Shown: one piece after another, positions 1 to 6,162 of the stretch | Numbering within the stretch: the stretch's first letter is position 1 | Layout of the letters: each line of letters begins with the position of its first letter | Assembly: GCA_025360265.1 (NCBI GenBank) | Contig: JANYCP010000083.1 | Span: forward strand, 1-8,146 | Length of the DNA stretch: 8,146 bases | DNA from: Gemmatimonadota bacterium | GTDB lineage: Bacteria; Gemmatimonadota; Gemmatimonadetes; Gemmatimonadales; GWC2-71-9 | Reading direction: 5' to 3' | Position numbers and translations under genes: made by a program | Notes under the pieces: generated by a model | Database searches by the model: none | Told to the model about the DNA's origin: nothing | The model's input: the letters and a program-made list of their open reading frames with translations, nothing else

Positions 1-1107
1 GTCGGTGGTGCGGTCCGCGACGCCCTCGCGGCAGACGGACATCAGGACTTTGATCTCGCCACGGCGGCCCCGCCAGAAATTGTGCGGTCCTTGTTCCGTC
101 GCACGGTGGCGGTCGGGATGGAGCATGGCACCATCGGTGTGCTTGATGATGCTGGCGTACTGCACGAAGTCACCACGTTCCGTCGTGATGTGAAGACCGA
201 TGGACGGCACGCCGTTGTGGAGTTTGGCGTCTCGCTCGACGACGATCTCGCCCGCCGCGATTTTACCATCAATGCCATCGCCTACCACCCGGTACGTCAC
301 GAGTGGCGTGATCCGTTCAACGGGGTTGCCGACCTTCGCGCCGGGATCATCCGCGCCGTGGGCGATCCCGCCACCCGATTCCGCGAAGATCGTTTGCGCA
401 TTCTCCGGGCGCTGCGCTTTGCCGCCCGATTCGGCTTCGTCATCGACCCGGCAACGTGGAATGCCGCCCGCGATCAGGCGGGCGATACCGGCCACCTCTC
501 GGCTGAACGGGTTCGCGATGAGTGGGTCAAGGGAATCAAGTCGGCCATTTCACTGGACGCGCTGGTCCAGCGCTGGTGGGAAAGCGGCGTGATGGCGGTC
601 TGGTTGCCCGAGTGTCGTCCGCCCGATCCAGCGAGGACGGCGGGATCATTGCCCATCGATGCTGGCGACCGCGACCCAGTGCGATCGACGTCCGTGTATT
701 GCTCGTCGAACGCGCCAGTGTGGCGCCGACTCAAGGGATCGAACATCGAGATTCAACGCGCCGAAGCGATTGATCGCGGTCCGGCCCGACCGGCCACCGC
801 CTCAGCCCGTGATGTGCGGCGATGGATGGCCGCCGTTGGCCCGGCGATCGCAGACCTTCGGCCCCTCGCGGTCTGGCGTGGCGATGACGGCGACGGCTGG
901 CCCGCGGTGGTCGATCAGGTGCGCGGCCGCGGCGAAGCCACGTCGCGTGCGGAACTCGCCCTGACCGGCAACGACCTCATCGCCGCCGGCTTTGCCCCGG
1001 GTCCACGCCTGGGGCGAATTCTTGGTGAGTTGCTCGATGCCGTGCTGGACGATCCGGCAATGAATTCGCGTGACGCGTTGCTGGCACGCGCCGCCAACAT
1101 CGCGTGA
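1..1107 (+). CDS. cca: CCA tRNA nucleotidyltransferase, 5'-truncated
   Basis: This enzyme adds or repairs the 3'-terminal CCA of tRNAs using CTP and ATP in the cytoplasm. The reading frame is open from base 1, so the N-terminus lies outside the window; 368 residues remain. Class II nucleotidyltransferase motifs appear in order. GGAVRD (bases 4-21) is the nucleotide-binding turn. DFD (46-54) supplies the metal-binding carboxylates. RRDFTINA (253-276) follows, and then the RFREDRLRILRALRFAARF neck helix (from 376), whose EDxxR is the base-recognition motif. The C-terminal part contains RRLKGSN and an alanine/leucine-rich helical end typical of the tail domain. I see no HD phosphohydrolase signature in the visible part. 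The stop overlaps the rarA start by 4 bases, so the two are probably co-translated. The related poly(A) polymerase family shares these motifs, but CCA-adding is the default for a single bacterial copy. Confidence 0.93.
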   Translation, partial: VGGAVRDALAADGHQDFDLATAAPPEIVRSLFRRTVAVGMEHGTIGVLDDAGVLHEVTTFRRDVKTDGRHAVVEFGVSLDDDLARRDFTINAIAYHPVRHEWRDPFNGVADLRAGIIRAVGDPATRFREDRLRILRALRFAARFGFVIDPATWNAARDQAGDTGHLSAERVRDEWVKGIKSAISLDALVQRWWESGVMAVWLPECRPPDPARTAGSLPIDAGDRDPVRSTSVYCSSNAPVWRRLKGSNIEIQRAEAIDRGPARPATASARDVRRWMAAVGPAIADLRPLAVWRGDDGDGWPAVVDQVRGRGEATSRAELALTGNDLIAAGFAPGPRLGRILGELLDAVLDDPAMNSRDALLARAANIA

Positions 1108-2399
1108 CCGAGTCACCTGGCCTCTTCGCTCCGCCCGAGCCACTCGCTGCGCGGATGCGACCGCGCACCCTCGAGGAATTTGCCGGCCAGCGGGCCATCC
1201 TCGATGCCGGCAGACCGCTCGGCGACGCAATCCGCCGTGGTGATGTTGGTAGCATCGTGCTCTGGGGTCCGCCGGGAACAGGAAAGACAACCCTCGCGCA
1301 ACTGATCGCGCACTACACCGATCGCCAGTTCGTCGGGTTCAGTGCGGTGACGGAGGGTGTCGTGCGGGTGCGCGAGATTCTCAAGGAGTCCGAAGAGCGT
1401 CGCCGATTGGGGCGCGGCACCATTCTCTTCTGTGACGAAATCCACCGGTTCAATCGCGGACAGCAGGACGCGTTCCTCGGCGCGGTAGAGCGGGGGATCG
1501 TAACGCTCGTGGGCGCCACTACCGAGAATCCATCGTTCGAACTGAACGGCGCGCTACTGTCGCGTTGCCGAGTCTGGGTGCTCGAACCCTTGTCGGCAGC
1601 TGAGTTGCGGCAGGTTGTCGATCGCGCGGTGTCGGATCGCGATCGCGGCCTGGGTGCGATGGTGCTCGACGTCGCCGAGGATGCACGGGCGGCACTCGCT
1701 GAACTGTCGGACGGCGACGCACGGCGTGCGCTCACGGTGCTCGAAGCTGCTGCGAATCATGTTGGTGTGGGTGGGCACATCACCGTCGCGGTTATCACCG
1801 ATACATTGGCGCGCCGTGTTGCGATTTTCGACAAGGATCGCGAGCAGCACTACGACCTCATTTCGGCGTTGCACAAGTCCGTGCGCGGCAGCGACCCGCA
1901 CGCGACGCTGTATTGGCTGGCGCGACTTCTCGCAGGCGGCGAGGATCCAATGTTCGTGGCGCGCCGCATGGTGCGCATGGCGAGCGAGGACGTTGGTCTT
2001 GCCGACCCGCAGGCGCTCGCGATCACCATCGCGGCGCGAGACGCCTGGCACTTCCTCGGCAGCCCTGAGGGGGAACTCGCGTTGGCCGAGGCGGCACTTT
2101 ATCTCGCGACGGCGCCGAAGTCGAACCGAGTGGACGTGGCGTGGAACGCCGCACGTGCCCAGGCCGCTGAGACGCCGGCTGCACCGGTGCCACTCCATAT
2201 TCGCAATGCGCCAACCGGGCTGATGAAAGCGCTCGGCTACGGGGCTGGCTATCGCTTCGCCCACGATTCGCCCACGGGATACGTCGCGCAGACCTATCTT
2301 CCCGACGCGCTAGCCGGGACGGAGTTCTACGTGCCGAGTTCATTTGGGTATGAGAAGCGCATCGCGGAACGCCTCAAGTGGTGGATGGAACATCAATGA
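1104..2399 (+). CDS. rarA: Replication-associated recombination protein A (RarA/MgsA), AAA+ ATPase
   Basis: RarA is a clamp-loader-like AAA+ ATPase that acts at stalled replication forks with SSB and the recombination machinery. The 431-residue product matches the usual family length. It opens with the LAxRMRPRTLEEFxGQ segment found in RarA and RuvB relatives. Walker A is GPPGTGKTT at residues 55-63. Walker B ends in DE at 111-112, followed by IHRFN. Sensor 1 is ATTEN at 138-142 and is followed by PSFELN, a RarA hallmark. The SRCRV segment at about 153-157 holds the likely arginine finger. The C-terminal half, with SVRGSDPHATLYWLARLLAGGEDP and the MKALGYGAGYRFAHD segment, is the tetramerisation/MgsA C-terminal domain. 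The start is GTG at 1104, overlapping the cca stop as GTGA. No Shine-Dalgarno is visible, so translational coupling is likely. Its own TGA overlaps the hflX ATG. Confidence 0.96.
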   Translation: MTESPGLFAPPEPLAARMRPRTLEEFAGQRAILDAGRPLGDAIRRGDVGSIVLWGPPGTGKTTLAQLIAHYTDRQFVGFSAVTEGVVRVREILKESEERRRLGRGTILFCDEIHRFNRGQQDAFLGAVERGIVTLVGATTENPSFELNGALLSRCRVWVLEPLSAAELRQVVDRAVSDRDRGLGAMVLDVAEDARAALAELSDGDARRALTVLEAAANHVGVGGHITVAVITDTLARRVAIFDKDREQHYDLISALHKSVRGSDPHATLYWLARLLAGGEDPMFVARRMVRMASEDVGLADPQALAITIAARDAWHFLGSPEGELALAEAALYLATAPKSNRVDVAWNAARAQAAETPAAPVPLHIRNAPTGLMKALGYGAGYRFAHDSPTGYVAQTYLPDALAGTEFYVPSSFGYEKRIAERLKWWMEHQ

Positions 2400-3676
2400 T
2401 TGAAAACACTCCCCCGCGCGAGCGGGTGGTGCTGGTCGCGGCGCCTCGCAAGGGATCGCCAGACTCGCAGAAGATCACTGAGCACCTCGGCGAACTCGCC
2501 CGCTTGGTCGACACTGCGGGAGCGGAAATTGTCGGCACGCTGACCCAGCACATTGCGGCGGTGAACTCCGCGACGCTCATCGGCGAAGGCAAGGTCGAGG
2601 AACTGCGCACGCTCGTCGCCGAAACCCGCGGGACGCTGGTGGTGTTCGATGAGGAACTGAGTCCGGGGCAGGGCCAGTCGCTCGAAGAGACGCTGGGCAC
2701 CCGGGTCATGGATCGGGCCGAACTGATTCTCGACATCTTCGCGACGCGGGCGCGCAGCTCGGAAGCGAAGTTGCAGGTTGAGCTTGCCCAGCTCCAATAC
2801 ATGTTGCCTCGCCTGACGCGAATGTGGACGCATTTGTCCCGCATTCGCGGCGGTATTGGCTTGCGCGGTCCGGGTGAAACGCAGCTCGAAACCGACCGCC
2901 GGATGATTCGCAAGAAGATTTCATTGCTCGGTGAAAAACTCCAGGATGTCGCGCGGCATCGTGAGACGATCCGCTCCGGCCGGAGCGCGCTGCTCTCAGC
3001 GGCGCTGGTCGGATATACGAATGCCGGGAAGTCCAGCATCCTGCGTGGACTCTCCGGCGAGCATGACATCTTCGTCGAGGATCGACTCTTCGCCACTCTC
3101 GACACGCTCACCCGCGAAGTCGATCTCGGCGACAACCTGCGGGTACGCGTCAGCGATACCGTCGGATTCATCCGGAAGTTGCCGCATCACCTGGTGGCAT
3201 CATTCCGTGCGACGCTGGAAGAAGCGGGTAGTGCCGACGTGCTGCTGCACGTCACTGATGCGTCGCATCCGGAATGGGCAGATCATATGCAGACGGTGGA
3301 CGACGTGCTGCATGAGCTGGGACTGCAAGACCGGCCCTTGCTGGTGGTGTTCAACAAGCTCGACACACTCGAAGATCCGGCAGCGTTTGCCGACTACGCC
3401 CGCGCCCGCTTCCCAGCGGCAATATTTACGACGACGATGCGCACCGATGGCCTGCAGCCGCTCAAGGCGGAGTTGCGGGGACGAGCTGAGGCGATTCGAC
3501 CGGTAGTACGCGTGATGTTGAATCCCGCAGACGGCAAGCGCCTCGGCTACCTGCATCGCGTGGGAGATGTAATCGGTCAGGCGCTATTAGATGGAAAGCT
3601 GGCAGTGTCCGTGCGCCTGGAGCCTTGGCGCACCGAGCAATTACGTCGCGAAGGAGTCGAAGTCGAACCAGAGTAA
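2396..3676 (+). CDS. hflX: GTPase HflX, ribosome-splitting/rescue factor
   Basis: HflX is a translational GTPase that binds the 50S subunit and splits stalled or stressed 70S ribosomes. The 426-residue product has the family length. The N-terminal HflX domain includes the segment around LIGEGKVEEL and VVFDEELSPGQ. It is followed by a helical linker with the diagnostic GGIGLRGPGETQLETDRR (residues 152-169). The G domain has G1 GYTNAGKS (206-213), the G2 region around FATLDTLTR, G3 DTVGF (254-258) and G4 NKLD (320-323). A short C-terminal beta domain ends the protein. I chose ATG 2396 over the in-frame GTG at 2378. It gives an ATGA overlap with the rarA stop like the other junctions here, and GGATGGAA a few bases upstream is a weak ribosome site. 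The gene is third in the cca-rarA-hflX run and converges with a minus-strand glycosyltransferase 18 bp away. No clear rho-independent terminator follows it. Confidence 0.96.
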   Translation: MIENTPPRERVVLVAAPRKGSPDSQKITEHLGELARLVDTAGAEIVGTLTQHIAAVNSATLIGEGKVEELRTLVAETRGTLVVFDEELSPGQGQSLEETLGTRVMDRAELILDIFATRARSSEAKLQVELAQLQYMLPRLTRMWTHLSRIRGGIGLRGPGETQLETDRRMIRKKISLLGEKLQDVARHRETIRSGRSALLSAALVGYTNAGKSSILRGLSGEHDIFVEDRLFATLDTLTREVDLGDNLRVRVSDTVGFIRKLPHHLVASFRATLEEAGSADVLLHVTDASHPEWADHMQTVDDVLHELGLQDRPLLVVFNKLDTLEDPAAFADYARARFPAAIFTTTMRTDGLQPLKAELRGRAEAIRPVVRVMLNPADGKRLGYLHRVGDVIGQALLDGKLAVSVRLEPWRTEQLRREGVEVEPE

Positions 3677-3702
3677 CGACTCAGGACCAACGACTCACGA
3701 CT
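3675..3702 (+). repeat. Degenerate 7-bp tandem repeat, four units, between convergent genes
   Basis: Four consecutive heptamers can be read: AACGACT, CAGGACC, AACGACT, CACGACT. Units 1 and 3 are identical, unit 4 differs by one base and unit 2 by three or four. The block covers the last two bases of the hflX stop, the whole 18-bp gap and the last codons plus stop of the minus-strand glycosyltransferase. It resembles the short tandemly repeated heptamers described in cyanobacteria, but no relationship is claimed. Function unknown. Confidence 0.6.
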
Positions 3703-4768
3703 TCTTTTCCAGCACCCTCCGCCACAGCAGCAGCATCCGTTCCGCCACGGGGCCATCGCCATACTGTTCAAGTACGCGCTCGCGCGCCGAGGCACCAACG
3801 GTCCGGGATCGCATCGGGTCCGCCACGAATCCTTGCACCGCCCGTGATAGCGCGGCGGCATCTCCTTCATCGACGACCAGTCCGCTGTCCGCCACGACAT
3901 CGGGGAGCGCACCGCAGCGGCTCACCACGGGGGCCACGCCGTGCGCCATAGCCTGGAGCACCACGGCGCCCGTGGGCTCCACCCATTCCGGCGTGCTGCG
4001 CGAAGGAGCGAGACAGACGTCAACCTCGTTCCAGAACGCCGGCAGTTGATCGCGCGGCATTGCGCCAAGCCATTCGGTTTTCGCCGAAAGCCCAAGGCGT
4101 TGTGCCTGCTGCTCGAGTGCCTCATGCAGCGGACCAGTGCCCACGACGCGGAGCAGCCAGTCACCAAACGTCGCGCCAAGCGCGTCGAGCAACAGGTCCA
4201 CGCCGCGTTCAGGCACGAGGCGACCGACGCAGGCGAACACCACCGGATTGGGCGCGGGCCGTGGGCTCCATGTTGCCGGGATCGACAGCCCCCCCGGCGG
4301 CACAACGGCAGTCGGTCGCGGTGTGGACGCACCACCGAGTTGATGATCGAGGGCGGATCGGACGGTTCCCGCGAGACCGGCAGCACCAGCGCTCACTTTG
4401 TCCGACTGCCAACGCGAGGCGATGCCGCTCGGGCCACCCACGCTGGATGTCGTCACCAGGACATACGGGATCTTGAGGGCGCGCGCCGCCGCAGCGCCTG
4501 CCTCGGCGGTCGGAGTCCACGGATCACCGACGACATGGAGCAATGCCGGACCCACATCACGAACGACGGCGCGGAGGCCGCGGCGCGACCACCGGAGATC
4601 CATCGGCTTTTCTGGATCGCCACGACTCGATACTCGCAAATACTGCACGAGGCCGTCGGTTTCGCCGTCCGCACCGGCCCGCGCAACGATCGGCTCCACG
4701 CCGAGTGAGGTCAGCGAGCGAAGCACACCGCGCGGCGGCGGAGTCGGCGAGAGGATGAGGACGCGCAC
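3695..4768 (-). CDS. GT4-family glycosyltransferase with a variant EX7E motif
   Basis: This is a predicted cytoplasmic retaining glycosyltransferase of 357 residues with the GT-B fold. It would transfer a sugar from a nucleotide-sugar to a lipid or glycan acceptor; donor and acceptor are not readable. The N-terminal Rossmann half starts MRVLILSPTPPPRGV. The C-terminal half begins near FACVGRLVPERGVDLLLDAL, the typical GT4 donor-domain entry, and continues with VVGTGP and EWLGAMPRDQLPAFW. At residues 264-272 the expected EX7E reads EPTGAVVLQ, so the second Glu is replaced by Gln272. The acceptor domain lacks the usual GGxE-like segment and is fairly short. The start is GTG at 4768. The only in-frame upstream sequence is short, has no start codon and meets a TAG, so this is the first possible start. 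No Shine-Dalgarno is seen. The gene is divergent from the next glycosyltransferase and convergent with hflX. Confidence 0.85.
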   Translation of the reverse strand: MRVLILSPTPPPRGVLRSLTSLGVEPIVARAGADGETDGLVQYLRVSSRGDPEKPMDLRWSRRGLRAVVRDVGPALLHVVGDPWTPTAEAGAAAARALKIPYVLVTTSSVGGPSGIASRWQSDKVSAGAAGLAGTVRSALDHQLGGASTPRPTAVVPPGGLSIPATWSPRPAPNPVVFACVGRLVPERGVDLLLDALGATFGDWLLRVVGTGPLHEALEQQAQRLGLSAKTEWLGAMPRDQLPAFWNEVDVCLAPSRSTPEWVEPTGAVVLQAMAHGVAPVVSRCGALPDVVADSGLVVDEGDAAALSRAVQGFVADPMRSRTVGASARERVLEQYGDGPVAERMLLLWRRVLEKKS

Positions 4769-4806
4769 GGGACAAAGATGGGTAGGTAAGCGCTAAGTTC
4801 CACCCC
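4769..4806. promoter_or_regulatory. Divergent 38-bp gap between two glycosyltransferase genes
   Basis: Both genes must be transcribed from this gap or from promoters reaching into the neighbouring coding sequence. Neither start has a recognisable Shine-Dalgarno. For the + strand gene, TAAGTT at 4794-4799 fits a TANNNT -10 element and ends 7 bases before ATG 4807. That spacing is expected of a leaderless mRNA. The -35 candidate (GGGACA, 4769-4774, 19-bp spacer) is poor. An AGCGCT palindrome sits at the centre. Low-confidence inference from position and consensus only. Confidence 0.25.
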
Positions 4807-5889
4807 ATGCGCATTCTTCACCTCGCGAAGTACTACTGGCCAAGGTCCGGCGGCATGGAGCGGGTGATCCAGGGGCTGGCCGAGGGGGTTGCTGAACGCG
4901 GTCACGAAGCTGAGGTGCTAGCGGTCACCGCCTTTGGCGATCCTCGACCCGGCCAACGGCGACGGGCCGCGGTAACGCGCGCATGGTCGTTCGCACCCGT
5001 CGGGACCCAGGAGCTAGCGCCGGGCTACATGCGGGCGGCCTGGAAACGCGCCGATATCATCCACCTGCACCACCCCAATTCGCTCGCCGACATGACGTAT
5101 GCGCTCCGGGTGTCACTGGCACCGCTCGTGGTCACCCAGCACGCTGACTATCCGAGCTTCAAATACTGGCTGCCGTCGAAGTACGCGCTCTGGCGGGCAG
5201 AGGCGATCGTCGTCCCAAGCGCTGCCCACATCGCTCTGTCGAGGGAGTTGCGGGGCTTCGAGGGCAAGGTCCATGTCGTTCCGTTCGGGATCGACGAGCG
5301 GCGCTGGGAACTGGTACCGCCCCCGCCCCCGGGGAACCCGCCAAGGGCGCTCTTCATTGGCCGCCTCCTGGAATACAAAGGCGTCGATTTCCTGCTGCGG
5401 GCGCTGGCGCTGGTTCCCGATCTTCGCCTTGACGTCGTGGGGTCCGGACCGGAGCTTCATCGCCTGCGGACCCTCTCACGGGCCGTGGCGGTCGAGGACC
5501 GGGTCAAATGGTGGGGGGAGTACCCTGATGAGGACCTGCCGCGACGTATGGCGGACGCCGATTTCCTCGTCCTCCCGTCGGTGGACGTCCAAGAGATGTT
5601 CGGCATGGTCTTGCTCGAGGCGATGGCCGCCGGCCGGCCAATCATTACGACCTCCGTGCCGTCCGGCGTGAGGGAAGTGAACGCACCCGGGGTCACGGGG
5701 TTGGAGGTTCCGATCCGCGACGTCGAGGCTTTGGCTGACGCGATGCGGATCCTCAGCCAGGATGCAGCCCTTCGGGAGCGGATGGGGGCGGCAGGGCGGG
5801 GAAGGGTCCGCGAACGGTTCACGGTGGCGGCGATGGCGGAAGCTCACCTCGACCTTTATCGTCGTGTCAGGGGGCCTTCGCAGCCATAG
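4807..5889 (+). CDS. GT4-family glycosyltransferase
   Basis: This is a 360-residue GT-B retaining glycosyltransferase, predicted cytoplasmic and acting on a nucleotide-sugar donor, probably in surface polysaccharide or glycolipid assembly. The N-terminus MRILHLAKYYWPRSGGMERVIQ is the classic GT4 acceptor-domain opening with the glycine-rich GGME loop. The HLHHPN segment and VVTQHADYP follow in the N-terminal domain. The C-terminal donor domain begins at ALFIGRLLEYKGVDFLLRAL. It contains VVGSGPEL and WWGEYPDEDLP and has an intact EX7E motif (EMFGMVLLE, Glu263 and Glu271), followed by AMAAGRPIITT. Overall it resembles mannosyl- or other hexosyltransferases of the WbaZ/PimB style, but the sugar is not assignable. 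There is no membrane segment or signal peptide. It runs divergently from the minus-strand glycosyltransferase. Downstream lies an unusual low-GC intergenic stretch rather than further polysaccharide genes. Confidence 0.92.
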   Translation: MRILHLAKYYWPRSGGMERVIQGLAEGVAERGHEAEVLAVTAFGDPRPGQRRRAAVTRAWSFAPVGTQELAPGYMRAAWKRADIIHLHHPNSLADMTYALRVSLAPLVVTQHADYPSFKYWLPSKYALWRAEAIVVPSAAHIALSRELRGFEGKVHVVPFGIDERRWELVPPPPPGNPPRALFIGRLLEYKGVDFLLRALALVPDLRLDVVGSGPELHRLRTLSRAVAVEDRVKWWGEYPDEDLPRRMADADFLVLPSVDVQEMFGMVLLEAMAAGRPIITTSVPSGVREVNAPGVTGLEVPIRDVEALADAMRILSQDAALRERMGAAGRGRVRERFTVAAMAEAHLDLYRRVRGPSQP

Positions 5890-5965
5890 TTTTGTTGATA
5901 AACACCGAGAAAATGGTTCAGATTGGACCAAATTGGATGGGGGCGGGGGTATCACGAAAACGTAC

Positions 5966-5992
5966 ATCAAAAAAAGCATAACTTTAGTTGAT
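5966..5992. repeat. Imperfect hairpin, 11-bp arms, 5-base loop
   Basis: The left arm ATCAAAAAAAG (5966-5976) pairs with the right arm CTTTAGTTGAT (5982-5992) around the loop CATAA. Nine of eleven positions pair; the two central ones do not. The stem is A/T-rich and has no T-run after it on the + strand, so it is a poor rho-independent terminator. It lies 77 bases after the glycosyltransferase stop and just upstream of the candidate promoter. It could be an mRNA 3'-end structure or a protein-binding site. Confidence 0.4.
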
Positions 5993-6000
5993 TCGAGTAA

Positions 6001-6033
6001 CACAATGTCAGATAAGTGATTGTGCGTTTTAAT
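6001..6033 (+). promoter_or_regulatory. Candidate sigma70-like promoter with overlapping inverted repeat
   Basis: A -35-like ATGTCA (6005-6010, 4 of 6 to TTGACA) and a -10-like TTTAAT (6028-6033, 5 of 6 to TATAAT) are separated by 17 bases. Transcription would start near 6040 and read into the deaminase operon. An inverted repeat, CACAAT (6001-6006) and ATTGTG (6019-6024) with a 12-base spacer, overlaps the -35 and spacer and could be an operator. An alternative pair TTGATT (5988-5993) and GATAAG (6011-6016) is also spaced by 17 but matches less well. Consensus matching only. Confidence 0.35.
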
Positions 6034-6051
6034 GAATGTGGTTTATCTGAA

Positions 6052-6162
6052 ATGAGCGCGCCAGGCACCAATTCGGATCCACTCAACCCTTCGGGGCAAG
6101 AATCCAGACTCCATCACTACCCGTCCACCCGACTATCGAGATCGAATACCCACCTTGGGTGA
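6052..6162 (+). other. Out-of-phase ATG frame, probable displaced N-terminus of the deaminase
   Basis: ATG 6052 opens a 36-codon frame beginning MSAPGTNSDPLNPSGQES and ending at TGA 6160-6162. That stop overlaps the GTG (6159) that opens the deaminase frame. In the deaminase frame itself, the sequence before GTG 6159 reads PTIEIEYPPWV, which looks like the usual N-terminus of this deaminase group. That frame stays open back to 6051 but contains no ATG, GTG or TTG. One extra base, for example in the CCC run near 6120-6122, would join ATG 6052 to this segment. The simplest reading is a single-base deletion, real or from sequencing. A separate coupled small protein is less likely. No good Shine-Dalgarno precedes ATG 6052. 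Confidence 0.4.

Larger units (their letters stand above)
5890..6051. other. Low-GC intergenic island upstream of the purine genes
   Basis: About 60 of 161 bases are G or C by hand count (roughly 37%), and ten of those lie in one G-tract (5939-5949). The flanking genes are strongly GC-rich with G/C-ending codons. No long reading frame has coding character here; short frames such as MSDK (from 6006) and MNVVYLK (6032-6055) are not convincing. The island holds a hairpin (5966-5992), inverted repeats and a candidate promoter, listed separately. It most likely carries the promoter and control region of the deaminase operon plus the 3' end of the glycosyltransferase transcript. A small decayed insertion is also possible. 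Confidence 0.6.

Noticed and set aside
1104..1116. GTGAC-CGA-GTCAC inverted repeat at the rarA start codon
   Set aside because: A 5-bp stem with a 3-base loop is common by chance in GC-rich coding sequence, and codons here are constrained.
1554..2264. Long minus-strand open frame inside rarA (236 codons)
   Set aside because: It is antisense to a gene with complete AAA+ motifs, is rich in Arg and His as expected of a GC-rich shadow frame, and has no recognisable domain.
2378..2395. Alternative upstream GTG start for hflX adding six residues
   Set aside because: It has no ribosome site, lies inside rarA, and the ATG at 2396 gives the ATGA overlap pattern seen at the other junctions.
2374..3171. 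265-codon minus-strand open frame across hflX
   Set aside because: Serine- and arginine-rich shadow composition, opposite a well-conserved GTPase; no motif.
3654..3682. GAGTCG/CGACTC pairing near the hflX stop as a transcription terminator
   Set aside because: Stem of only 6 bp with a 17-base loop and no following T-run; the bases are better explained by the heptamer repeat.
3941..4708. 255-codon plus-strand open frame opposite the minus-strand glycosyltransferase
   Set aside because: The minus-strand frame has coherent GT4 motifs; this one is low-complexity and Arg/His-rich.
5897..6047. GATAAAC (5897-5903) and GTTTATC (6041-6047) as terminal inverted repeats of a MITE
   Set aside because: Only 7 bp match, flanking bases do not extend the pairing, and no target duplication is visible.
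6032..6055. Seven-codon frame MNVVYLK with its stop overlapping ATG 6052 (possible leader peptide)
   Set aside because: Too short, no ribosome site and no regulatory codon pattern; overlap with the next ATG may be chance.
6115..6150. Programmed -1 frameshift joining the 6052 frame to the deaminase frame
   Set aside because: No X XXY YYZ slippery site or clear downstream stimulatory structure; an indel explains the pattern more simply.
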